Below are positions 9,447 through 18,026 of a DNA stretch of 33,967 nucleotides, one piece after another. The DNA is from an uncultured Bacteroidales bacterium (GTDB lineage: Bacteria; Bacteroidota; Bacteroidia; Bacteroidales; UBA3663), in contig CAJOOX010000039.1 of assembly GCA_905236195.1 (NCBI GenBank), positions 1 to 33,967 on the forward strand, given 5' to 3'. Every line of letters begins with the position of its first letter. Position 1 is the first letter of the stretch. The translations under genes and the position numbers were made by a program. The notes below the pieces were generated by a model. The model was not told the DNA's origin. It made no database searches and saw nothing but the letters and a program-made list of their open reading frames with translations.

Positions 9447-9478
9447 CAAAGTTACAAAATTATTCTCAAAAATGCAAG
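9447..9478 (-). promoter_or_regulatory. promoter of the MATE-dnaE-HAD-symporter-miaA operon
   Basis: On the minus strand the -7 element TAACTTTG occupies 9454-9447, with CTTG (9478-9475) 20 nt upstream as a slightly weak -33 element. A start near 9440 would give a leader of under 20 nt to ATG 9422. No other convincing promoter is seen down to miaA. Confidence 0.65.
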
Positions 9479-9534
9479 TAATTGACAGTTTTTTTTATTT
9501 TTTTTGCTCATTATCAATATTTCTTGCCAGTTTT

Positions 9535-9566
9535 TTTGGTCATCCCGATAATTATTTGTATATTTG
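9535..9566 (+). promoter_or_regulatory. promoter of the giant repeat-protein gene
   Basis: TTTG at 9535-9538 and TATATTTG at 9559-9566 are separated by 20 nt, a full match to the Bacteroidota housekeeping promoter. Transcription would start near 9570-9573, giving a leader of about 70 nt that contains a perfect 10-bp palindrome, TATGTACATA (9585-9594). Confidence 0.7.
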
Positions 9567-9642
9567 CGCCGTCTTATGCGCCTATATGTACATACTTGAG
9601 CGCACGCGAACTAAAAAGATGATAAAACCGTCAATGTAGAAT

Positions 9643-12600
9643 ATGATGACAATATTTCATAATACGATCCGTATGAAATTGAAGGCACTGGTTCTCGCAA
9701 CCCTGGCAATCCTCGGTGGCGTGGCTGCTGCAATGCTGTATGCCGGCCCCGTGACAGACACTTGGGACGGAACCTTCGAGAAGCCCCAGGACTGGAAGCT
9801 CGGCACGAAAGACGAGCCCATTCTCATCAACAATGCCGAGGAACTGGCCTACGTACTTGCCAAGTACGACAACACCACCTCCGTGGGTACTGCCTACTAT
9901 AAACTCACATGCGACGTGGACCTCAACAACATCGAGTGGAGTTTCCCCAACTTCAAGGGTATGGTGTCGTTCCTGGGACATTTCGACGGCGATGGTCACA
10001 CCATCCGCAACATCAATGTGAGTGTGCTCCATTCACGTCTGCCCCAGCGCCTGGCCCTCTTCCCCGCCCTGGGCGGCGATGCCAACCACAAGGCTGAGAT
10101 CTGCAACCTGCACGTCGAGAACATCTCGTTCCACCACGCTAATGCCAAAGACGATATGGGGGACGACCTTATCCTTGGCGGTCTCGTGGGCACGATGTAT
10201 CCCAATGCCGAAATTCGCAACTGTACGGTGAGGGGAATGAAAGTAATCAATGAATGCTCCAGTTCGGGAAGGAAAAACGGCAAGGTTTCCTTCATCTCCA
10301 TAGGCCCTCTGGTCGGTGCCTACGAACCCAGCCCCCAGATTTTTACAGAAAACTATTCGAGTCTTGAAGGACAGATTCACAACAGCTTCGGAGAAATCAA
10401 TTATCTCGAAGCCGGCCTCTGGAACCAGAGTGTCACCTTCCATGTGGACAAACAGCAGGGCCGGATTACCGACAAAGACGCCATCGGCAGCACCTTCGAC
10501 AGTAACATACTGTCTGCCCAGATTATCAAGGACAGCGAAACGGACTATCATGTCCAATTGTCGGACAACAGCGAGAAGAAACACAAATATGTGTGGCGTC
10601 TGAACCGTGAGGAACTGAAAGAAACCGGTCCACGCGTAAGCATTCCACACAGCATTTCCGACAATATGCTCAGCGTCGAGGTGATGGATGGCAAGAAAGT
10701 TATTGCCAGCCGCTCCGTCGACATCGAGGCCGAGCCCCTCCACGTGGTCATCACCGATGTCAAGCGTTCGGGAAATAACTACAACCTCACCGCAGCCGTG
10801 CTCTCCAAGGACAAGCAGGACGTTTCCAAAGACTTCAGTTTCTCCTGGCACGACATGGACCGTGCTCACAAGGTCTTCGGCAGAAGCCAGACCCTGACCG
10901 GCGCCGACAGCACCCACTGCTACCACGTCGTTGCCCGTCATCGCAGGTTCCCCTCCTGCATCATCGCAACGTTCTATTCTTTCCACCGTCCCGTCTACGT
11001 GGCTGCCCACGCCATAACCGGCGAGGATGCCAAACGCTATACCCACAACGGCAAGGAATATGCCGAGGGTAATGATGCCAACGACGGAAAATCGCCCGAG
11101 ACAGCGGTCAAGACCCTGAAACGGGCTTACGAACTGCTTAAGACGGAAGCCGAGGGAGGCACCTCCTGGAACAACATGATTGTCATTATGGGTGATTATG
11201 ACGAGGCTGTATTCAACACCCATCACGACCAGTATCAGAAAAAGAGAAATCTCAAATATTTCGTCAAAGACAAACCGGCCACCATTACCGGTCTCTACGG
11301 CAACATCTGCAACGGCCGTTTGAAAATGATCAGCGAGTGCAACGTCATCGATGCCGAGACTCGTTTCGAATCGCTGGTACTGCACGGAAGTGACGACTTC
11401 GACGGCGACATTTTTGTACTCTACGCCCAGGATAACAACCTGACGATGGGCGACGGTCTCCAGATGGAGGACTATGCCGCAATGCCGGCAACACGAGGCT
11501 TCCAGCCCGGCATCAACGCCCCCAACATCTCGGTGTTCGGCGGCTACTACAACAATGACAATCCCGACATCAGACGCCGGGCTCACCGTGTCATATTCTA
11601 TTCTGGGCACTACGGACGCATCATTGCAGGCGACCGCTCCGGACGTGAACTGCCACATACCGGCAACGTGTCGGGTTCGCCGGAGAATCCCATCCGCTCT
11701 TTCGTACGCATAGAGATCGCAAACAACGACAACCCCAAACACTACACCCACGATGTCGCTCTCCTCGTGGGCGGTCAGGCCGACGGTTCGTGCTTTGCCA
11801 CCGACACCATTGAGGTGAATGCCCCGTCTCATGTGGGCCGTGTTATCAGCGGCAATCTCGGCTATGGGCGTGAAGCACATGTCATTGAGAACGGGCAGAC
11901 GGTGACACGTCCTGCCGACTCCTATTTCGGACAGGTGATCTTCAACCTCTACGGCGGAACGATATCCGAGCTCTACGGCAGTTCTCTGGGACGTAACGGA
12001 CACAGCATCCATCCCGACGACGAACTCATCGATTCCTGCCAGACCTATTTCTACGGCAATATTTTCCTCGAACTCTACGGAGGCACTGTCAATGGTGAAG
12101 TCTATGGTGGCGGTGCCGGCGGTGTGGTCGGTCTCGGCAAGGATATCCACCACACGTTCGACCCGCATGTGCCCTATCTGAATCAAGGCCGTCTCACCTA
12201 CGGCATCTATGAACAGGCCAAAGGCAAGATGCCCAAGATTTCCATAGACGGAAAGGAAATCATCGATTTGAGCAAAAGCGAGATTCACGTCGATATCCAG
12301 AATTCCGCTCTTGTAAGGGGCTCGGTCTATGGCGGCGGCTACGGCTACAGTGCCCACCTTCCTACAAGCTACGCTTCGTCTCAAGGCGGATCCGTTTTCG
12401 GCGACATCTTCGTACAGTTGAAGGATAAAGCAGTTGTCGAACACAACATCTTCGGCGGCGGTCGCGGTACGTTGGTTTACTACGACAATCTCGACGATGC
12501 AGGGTACAGCCGTACAGCCTCGGGCATCAGACTCGACAGGAGCAACGTTTCCAGACTGGGCTGTGTCTATGGCAAAGCCTGGATCGACCTTTCCGGCGGA

Positions 12601-15600
12601 CACGTTCAGGAAAGTGTTTACGGCGCCGGTCGCGGTGTGGCCTATCGAGCCAATAGCGAGAACGCCGACATCAACGATGTCCGTCAGATGGCTGCCATCT
12701 ACGGTTCTGCGAATATCCACGTTTCGGGAGACGCACTGTTTGACGAACCGATCTACGGCGGTGGTATGGCCGGCACGGTTTTCAAGACCGGCGAACTTCC
12801 GGAATACGAGGACGGCTGTGCCCACATCGACATCGAAGGCGGACGTTTCCGCAACGCCATCTACGGCGGTGGAAACGGTCTGTTCTCCACCGGACAGAAT
12901 ACCACCCACAAAGGATCGGCCGACATTGAAGGCGACACCTGGATTTATATCCGCGGCGGCGAGTTCGCGTGGTCTGACGAAAAAAACTTCTTCGAGACTG
13001 ACCGTCTCTATAACATAGTGGGAGGCGGACGCCGCTTCTCGGTTGTTCACGGCAATACCCACATTGAAGCCTATCGCTCACTCTTCTCCGAATCGTTCAT
13101 CAGGGAAGCCGGCATCAGCCATTGGGATTACAGCAAGCTCTGGAACAAGCAGTTCTCTCTCATGGGAGGCGGCTACGGCAGTTCTGCCCGCGTAATGGGT
13201 GATACATATGTCACGCTCGATGTCAAGGACGATATCGACGAAAAGGCTGCCCACCACATGTACTTCGGTGTCAGCGGTCGCAACAGGGAATTCGACAGCG
13301 ACGAACCCCGCATGATGCCCCACGTTTCGTTCATCGATGTGCTCGGAGGCGGTTTCACGGGTGCTGTCCACGGTTCGACCCACATCACCATGAAGGGCAA
13401 TACCCTGGTCCGCAATATCTACGGCGGAAGTGTCTACGGCAAGGTGGGGCTGCGCGACTCCCTGCTCAACGAATCCGACAAACTCATCTCCACCAACACG
13501 CGCACCTATACAACCGGAACATACATCAATGTTCTCTCGGGCCTGGCCTACAATGTATTCGGAGGCGGTTTCATGGGAGACGTGACGGGCGAGACGCATG
13601 TCACCATCGGTTCCCAGACCGATGCTGAAGCCAACAAACGGCTCTTCCTGGCTTCGGTTTACGGAGGAAATGACATGAGCGGAAAAATTGCAGGAAGCAA
13701 CAACGAGAACTATGGTGTCAATCTCGACATCTGGGGCGGTACCATCCGTCACAGCGTCTATGGTGCCGGCAACGGACACCTGAGCACCATGCATATTCCC
13801 ACACCCTTCGATACCACGACGACGATTATCACCCTCTTCAATCCCGACGCACATGAATTTGCACTGCCTCATGTGGCTTGCACCAGGATTCGCATGGCCG
13901 GCATTGACGAGAACAACCGTGTGATGCTGGAAGGCTCGTTCTTCGGCGGTGGCAACTGTGCTTCTGTCGGCATCTTCAAGCGCGACTCTCTCTTTGCCGA
14001 CAACAACTTCGGAGCCGAACGCCAAGTACCAGTGCCAAACCGCGGACGTATCTACATCAACCTGGGTTCCCACGTCATGATGCGTTCGTTCTTCATGGGT
14101 TCCGACGGCAAGGGGTTGCTCAAGAACATCCCCTACCACAAACATGCAGGCAAATGGATCAAGGGCTTCCGTTCCAACGAGGACTTCCAGCACTACTGCT
14201 CGATGATTGACTTTGCAGGCATGCCTCAGCTTACCTTCAATGCCGACAACTCATTCCACAACAACCATCCGATCATCGACTTCTTCGGTGACCGCCGCGA
14301 ATTCGAGACTCCCGGAGAAATGGATGCCCGGGATATTGACATCAGCGTATTCTTCGGTGGCAGTAACCGGGGTTCGATGACGTCCGACTCCACTTATATT
14401 TTGACGTTGCCCCCAGGCCTCACCATCCACAAGTCGGTGACAGGCGGTTGCAACAATGCCTATCTCTCCTACACCGAGACCGAAGGCCTCGATATGGGTG
14501 TCAAGCGTGAGCGCATCGGCGGGTTCATCCCCATGAACCTCAACACTCCGCAGTACCACCGCATGCAGATCAACGTGTTCAATAAATTCGAACCCGTAAC
14601 CTACAAAGTCAACCCTACGACTGGCAAAACCAAATTCTACGGCTGCAATATGTATGCGGGTTGCTTCTACAGAGGCATCATCTACGGTGCTTCGTCTATC
14701 AATTTCCATGCGGATATCGTAGGCGAAGATTCCAACATGTCGGAAGAAGGCCCCATCTTTAACGCCTCCAACTGGCTGAACACCGACGTCGGCATCCTCT
14801 ACGGCGGCGGATACGGCGACTCAACCGAGGTCATCGGCAACACCTACATTTCCATGACGGGTGCACGTCTCAATGGGACGGTCTGCATCCCCAACCTGCT
14901 TGATGCATTCGGCGGCGGTATGAGAGGTGCTGTGGTGGGACGCACCCAGGTGACCTACGACGGCGAAGTGAAGGGCGTTTCTCCCCTCCTGGCTACGCGC
15001 AAGGGGCTGTGGGGCAAGATGTTCGGCGGCGGACGACAGGGTTCCATCGTCAGCAAGAGCGTCCTCATGCCCGGCCACAAGGCTCCGGCTGGAACCGGCA
15101 CGCGCGTATATGTCTATAGCGGTATCGTCGATCAGGTCTTCGGCGGTGCCCGTATGGCCGACATCGAAGGCGGCACATACGTCGAAATCAACGACCACTC
15201 CAAATACCATTTCCACACCATCGTCCGTAAGGTTTATGGTGGCAACGACGTGGCAGGCTACATCGGAGTGGGCAAGGTGAAGCCCTATCTGGAGGACAAA
15301 CACACCAGTCGCAACACGTTCGTGCGCATCACCGAGGATTCCAAGGCGGACGGATCCTATACCGGATTCCCGTTCGTGGGTGAAGTCTTTGCGGCCGGCA
15401 ACGGCAACTACGGTCCCCACCTCGAGAACTATTCACGCATCCGCCGTTCCTACGAGGGAGGATACCTCCAGACCGACCGCGACTCTGTGCTCCTCACCGG
15501 CAAACGGCGTCCCCATGTCGATTCTGCGTATGTCGAGGTCACAGGCGGTTCCATCATGAACCTCTATGGCGGTGGCAACAACTCGGTGGTCGACAAGGAT

Positions 15601-17226
15601 ATCGTCATTTCGGTACGTTACAACGACAATAACGTCTCCAAACGCGCCACTTTCGACAACGACATCATGACCGACTGCTACCAGCGGGGCAAGTGGCTGA
15701 CTGCGATGAAATCTATCCGCGACGGTCTGGTCGATAACGGTCATCAGATTTATCCCGAGGACAATATACACCGCATCTTCGGCGGCAACAACGAGATGGA
15801 TATGAACGTACAGCCTAAGTGGCGTCTGCGCAAGGGTAATGCCGGCACCGTCTACGGCGGCTGCAACGTCGGCTCTGTCATCTACTACAACGAGGCTGCC
15901 GACCGCAACTTCCACACGGGTGTAGGCGGCATCCCTGGTTATACTCTCAATCTCAACTACCCCGAATTCTCGGCCAAGAATGTATTCGGCGGTTCCCGTA
16001 TGGGCACTGTCCAGGCATCCCGCATGACCTACACCCCGGATGGAAGCCGTATCGAAAAAATCGAGCCCGTCACCTTCGCCTCCACTCAGTATGGCGTCAC
16101 CGTGAATATCTCAAACGGCAACTTCGGACGTGTATTCGGCGGCAACGACATCACCGGTACCATCAACAACGGCACCCATATCGAAATCTCCGGCGGAGCC
16201 TGTGACGAGATTTACGGCGCCGGAAACGGTGAATATATCTACAAGGTCGACTCCACCGTCAACAAGGTGACCGAAATGTGGGACAAGGAGAACCTCCAGT
16301 GGTACTACCTCGTTCCCACCATCGACTCACTTGGGGGCGACAAACCCTCCGACATTGAGAAGATCAGGGTCATCAACCGCTACCGTCCCAACATCGCAAA
16401 ATCGTTCATCGAGATTGCAGGCGGTATGCGTCGTGACATGTCGCGCCGAATGACATACGTCTACGACGCCATCTACTGCGGCGGCAACTGTTCTACGATT
16501 CTGGGACCCGATGGCGGACAGGGCAAGGTACGTCTTGATATCGGCGGACAGATTGTGGCCAACAAGGTCTTCCTCGGCTCCAACGGTGTCAATCTCATCA
16601 AGGACGAATATGCCAAGAGAATTAGCCAATACAACAACCTCTCGGGTAATCCTTATGCGACGGACAGGGACGGCAAAACCCTCCTCGACCGATATATGGA
16701 GGCTGTGACAATGTACGCCTTCCCCGAGGACTTCCAGCTCCGTCGCAACTACACCGAATGTTTCATCGGCGATTTCTTCCTAGGCGGCAACCGCGGATCC
16801 ATCCGCACCCACGGAGACATCAACATCACCTTCCCCTCCTCACTCACCATATTCGGTAAGATTGTGGGCGGCTCCAACCGCGGCGACATCACTTGTCCTG
16901 AAATCACCGGCGGACAGAACATCACCCATCAGGGCGGTATCATCTGGGACGGTGAAGGCTCCCAGCCGAACATCCTGCTCAAAATCAATTGTCTCTACAA
17001 GCCGCAGATAATGTCCAAGGATGCGGACAATAAATACTACCATCTGACACCGGATGTTCAGGGCACCTCTATCGTACCCGTCTACAGCGGTTGCTTCGAG
17101 AGTGGTATTGTCGAAGGTTCCATTGATGCCGAGATTACCGACACTAACGAAGGTATTTCTATCTCTTCCGAAACCGAAGAAGAGAAACAATCATCCGAAC
17201 CGCAGTTCTTCGAAATTCCAATGTAA
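9643..17226 (+). CDS. giant exported repeat protein with GLUG-like N-terminus and [VI][YF]GGG repeats
   Basis: A 2527-residue protein of unknown function. The hydrophobic stretch at residues 16-33, after Lys12 and Lys14, is a signal peptide ending near AMLYAG. The start could equally be Met11 (base 9673), which gives a more compact signal. Residues 60-225 resemble GLUG-type modules (NNAEELAYVLA, FDGDGHTIRNINV, LGGLVGTM). Residues 452-500 carry a YAEGNDANDGKSPETAVKTL segment, as in parallel beta-helix proteins. From about 631 to 2490 there are about thirty irregular repeats around [VI][YF]GGG, often followed by G-x-V-x-G-x-T-x-[VI]. A long beta-solenoid is the likely fold. The C-terminus is short and acidic; no type IX secretion sorting domain, LPXTG motif or transmembrane anchor is seen. 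The gene stands alone between its own promoter and a terminator. A surface adhesin or matrix component is one possibility, not shown by the sequence. Confidence 0.85.
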   Translation: MMTIFHNTIRMKLKALVLATLAILGGVAAAMLYAGPVTDTWDGTFEKPQDWKLGTKDEPILINNAEELAYVLAKYDNTTSVGTAYYKLTCDVDLNNIEWSFPNFKGMVSFLGHFDGDGHTIRNINVSVLHSRLPQRLALFPALGGDANHKAEICNLHVENISFHHANAKDDMGDDLILGGLVGTMYPNAEIRNCTVRGMKVINECSSSGRKNGKVSFISIGPLVGAYEPSPQIFTENYSSLEGQIHNSFGEINYLEAGLWNQSVTFHVDKQQGRITDKDAIGSTFDSNILSAQIIKDSETDYHVQLSDNSEKKHKYVWRLNREELKETGPRVSIPHSISDNMLSVEVMDGKKVIASRSVDIEAEPLHVVITDVKRSGNNYNLTAAVLSKDKQDVSKDFSFSWHDMDRAHKVFGRSQTLTGADSTHCYHVVARHRRFPSCIIATFYSFHRPVYVAAHAITGEDAKRYTHNGKEYAEGNDANDGKSPETAVKTLKRAYELLKTEAEGGTSWNNMIVIMGDYDEAVFNTHHDQYQKKRNLKYFVKDKPATITGLYGNICNGRLKMISECNVIDAETRFESLVLHGSDDFDGDIFVLYAQDNNLTMGDGLQMEDYAAMPATRGFQPGINAPNISVFGGYYNNDNPDIRRRAHRVIFYSGHYGRIIAGDRSGRELPHTGNVSGSPENPIRSFVRIEIANNDNPKHYTHDVALLVGGQADGSCFATDTIEVNAPSHVGRVISGNLGYGREAHVIENGQTVTRPADSYFGQVIFNLYGGTISELYGSSLGRNGHSIHPDDELIDSCQTYFYGNIFLELYGGTVNGEVYGGGAGGVVGLGKDIHHTFDPHVPYLNQGRLTYGIYEQAKGKMPKISIDGKEIIDLSKSEIHVDIQNSALVRGSVYGGGYGYSAHLPTSYASSQGGSVFGDIFVQLKDKAVVEHNIFGGGRGTLVYYDNLDDAGYSRTASGIRLDRSNVSRLGCVYGKAWIDLSGGHVQESVYGAGRGVAYRANSENADINDVRQMAAIYGSANIHVSGDALFDEPIYGGGMAGTVFKTGELPEYEDGCAHIDIEGGRFRNAIYGGGNGLFSTGQNTTHKGSADIEGDTWIYIRGGEFAWSDEKNFFETDRLYNIVGGGRRFSVVHGNTHIEAYRSLFSESFIREAGISHWDYSKLWNKQFSLMGGGYGSSARVMGDTYVTLDVKDDIDEKAAHHMYFGVSGRNREFDSDEPRMMPHVSFIDVLGGGFTGAVHGSTHITMKGNTLVRNIYGGSVYGKVGLRDSLLNESDKLISTNTRTYTTGTYINVLSGLAYNVFGGGFMGDVTGETHVTIGSQTDAEANKRLFLASVYGGNDMSGKIAGSNNENYGVNLDIWGGTIRHSVYGAGNGHLSTMHIPTPFDTTTTIITLFNPDAHEFALPHVACTRIRMAGIDENNRVMLEGSFFGGGNCASVGIFKRDSLFADNNFGAERQVPVPNRGRIYINLGSHVMMRSFFMGSDGKGLLKNIPYHKHAGKWIKGFRSNEDFQHYCSMIDFAGMPQLTFNADNSFHNNHPIIDFFGDRREFETPGEMDARDIDISVFFGGSNRGSMTSDSTYILTLPPGLTIHKSVTGGCNNAYLSYTETEGLDMGVKRERIGGFIPMNLNTPQYHRMQINVFNKFEPVTYKVNPTTGKTKFYGCNMYAGCFYRGIIYGASSINFHADIVGEDSNMSEEGPIFNASNWLNTDVGILYGGGYGDSTEVIGNTYISMTGARLNGTVCIPNLLDAFGGGMRGAVVGRTQVTYDGEVKGVSPLLATRKGLWGKMFGGGRQGSIVSKSVLMPGHKAPAGTGTRVYVYSGIVDQVFGGARMADIEGGTYVEINDHSKYHFHTIVRKVYGGNDVAGYIGVGKVKPYLEDKHTSRNTFVRITEDSKADGSYTGFPFVGEVFAAGNGNYGPHLENYSRIRRSYEGGYLQTDRDSVLLTGKRRPHVDSAYVEVTGGSIMNLYGGGNNSVVDKDIVISVRYNDNNVSKRATFDNDIMTDCYQRGKWLTAMKSIRDGLVDNGHQIYPEDNIHRIFGGNNEMDMNVQPKWRLRKGNAGTVYGGCNVGSVIYYNEAADRNFHTGVGGIPGYTLNLNYPEFSAKNVFGGSRMGTVQASRMTYTPDGSRIEKIEPVTFASTQYGVTVNISNGNFGRVFGGNDITGTINNGTHIEISGGACDEIYGAGNGEYIYKVDSTVNKVTEMWDKENLQWYYLVPTIDSLGGDKPSDIEKIRVINRYRPNIAKSFIEIAGGMRRDMSRRMTYVYDAIYCGGNCSTILGPDGGQGKVRLDIGGQIVANKVFLGSNGVNLIKDEYAKRISQYNNLSGNPYATDRDGKTLLDRYMEAVTMYAFPEDFQLRRNYTECFIGDFFLGGNRGSIRTHGDINITFPSSLTIFGKIVGGSNRGDITCPEITGGQNITHQGGIIWDGEGSQPNILLKINCLYKPQIMSKDADNKYYHLTPDVQGTSIVPVYSGCFESGIVEGSIDAEITDTNEGISISSETEEEKQSSEPQFFEIPM
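11533..17120 (+). repeat. coding region of degenerate [VI][YF]GGG protein repeats
   Basis: About thirty copies are spread over residues 631-2490 of the giant protein, spaced irregularly from 25 to more than 100 residues. Clear examples are VYGGGYGYS, IFGGGRGTL, IYGGGNGLF, VFGGGFMGDV, AFGGGMRGAV, MFGGGRQGSI, VYGGNDVAG, VFGGNDITG and FLGGNRGSI. The paired pattern is a glycine turn, then G-x-T-x-[VI] strands, then GG-x-[VI]-x-x-x-[VI]YG. The copies differ at the DNA level, so this is old divergence rather than recent amplification. Confidence 0.8.
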
Positions 17227-17246
17227 TACTTCCGCTCAAAACTGAA

Positions 17247-17276
17247 AAACAGCTCCGGGTCTCGGAGCTGTTTTTT
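17247..17276. terminator. bidirectional intrinsic terminator
   Basis: A perfect 11-bp stem, AAACAGCTCCG (17247-17257) with CGGAGCTGTTT (17263-17273), encloses a 5-base loop and runs into six T on the plus strand. On the minus strand the same hairpin also ends in a T-run, so it serves both the giant gene and gph. The gph stop codon (17277-17275) overlaps the plus-strand T-run. Confidence 0.88.
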
Positions 17277-17931
17277 ATCCTTCCACAATACGGAAGATTT
17301 CTTCGGGCCGGTCGGCCAGGTATTCTGGATGTTCGGCTTCCAGTTCGGTCCGGGGCCGGAATCCCCAGGTGACGCCACAGGCCGCTATCCCCGCATTGTG
17401 CGCCGTGCGTATATCCACATTGCTGTCGCCTACATAGAGCGTCGTCTCCCGCCTCATCCCGCCTGCTGCAATGATGGCGTTCACGATGGCCGGATCGGGT
17501 TTCACTGGCTGTCCCTCCCGGTTGCCGCACACAGCCGCCCACGGCGTCTCCGGGAAATAGAACGGTATCAGTTTCTTCACCGCCGCATCATACTTGTTGC
17601 TGGCCACGGCTAAACAAGCTCCGGCGGCTGCCAACGAGGACAACAGTTCCGGGATGCCGGAATAGGGTCGCGTTGCGTCCCGTCCGTGGGCTTCGTAATA
17701 TGGGGTGAACAGGTCTTTCACCTTATTTATATATATAGGAGTACGTAACTCCTCCGGCAGCGAACGCTCAAAGAGTTTCATCACTCCGTTGCCAACCTTC
17801 CAGCGGTAATCTTCCATGGTCCATGTAGGAAGGCCCAACTGAACCAGTGCCTGATTGACCGCATTGCCCAAGTCGGCAATCGTATTGAGCAGCGTTCCGT
17901 CCAAATCAAATATTACACTTTCGTATTTCAT
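17275..17931 (-). CDS. gph: phosphoglycolate phosphatase-like HAD hydrolase
   Basis: A 218-residue cytoplasmic HAD phosphatase of subclass I. Motif I is DLDGTL at residues 9-14, with nucleophile Asp9 and Asp11. Motif II is in AVASNKYD, the motif III lysine is in GQPVKPDP, and motif IV is YVGDSNVDI followed by AHNAGI. A helical cap of about 60 residues follows motif I. The layout and length fit Gph, which removes phosphate from 2-phosphoglycolate formed during DNA repair. Close relatives such as pyrophosphatase PpaX or other small-molecule phosphatases cannot be excluded. It is a single-gene unit between a promoter almost touching its ATG and the shared terminator. Confidence 0.83.
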   Translation of the reverse strand: MKYESVIFDLDGTLLNTIADLGNAVNQALVQLGLPTWTMEDYRWKVGNGVMKLFERSLPEELRTPIYINKVKDLFTPYYEAHGRDATRPYSGIPELLSSLAAAGACLAVASNKYDAAVKKLIPFYFPETPWAAVCGNREGQPVKPDPAIVNAIIAAGGMRRETTLYVGDSNVDIRTAHNAGIAACGVTWGFRPRTELEAEHPEYLADRPEEIFRIVEG

Positions 17932-17936
17932 GACCG

Positions 17937-17967
17937 CAAAGATAGCGTTTTTCGGTGACTTTGCAAA
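17937..17967 (-). promoter_or_regulatory. gph promoter, near-leaderless
   Basis: On the minus strand TTTG (17967-17964), 19 nt, then TATCTTTG (17944-17937): a perfect promoter. Its -7 element ends only 5 nt before the gph ATG at 17931, so the mRNA should begin at or within a few bases of the start codon. Confidence 0.75.
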
Positions 17968-17983
17968 AAAAATGACAATTTAT

Positions 17984-18014
17984 TTTGTCATGTCTGTTTT
18001 TTTTCCTATCTTTG
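17984..18014 (+). promoter_or_regulatory. promoter of the PcnB-like gene, very short leader
   Basis: TTTG at 17984-17987, 19 nt, then TATCTTTG at 18007-18014: a perfect match. ATG is at 18027, so the leader is probably under 10 nt. The -33 element is only 16 nt from that of the divergent gph promoter. Confidence 0.75.
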
Positions 18015-18026
18015 CACCGTTAATTA

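Noticed and set aside
9585..9594. 10-bp palindrome TATGTACATA in the giant gene's leader as an operator
   Set aside because: Too short and AT-rich to stand out from chance, and no matching regulator is nearby.
10033..13062. A 1009-codon open frame antisense to the giant repeat gene
   Set aside because: It lacks a signal, known motif or promoter. It arises because the real gene uses many codons ending in C, which removes stops from one antisense frame.
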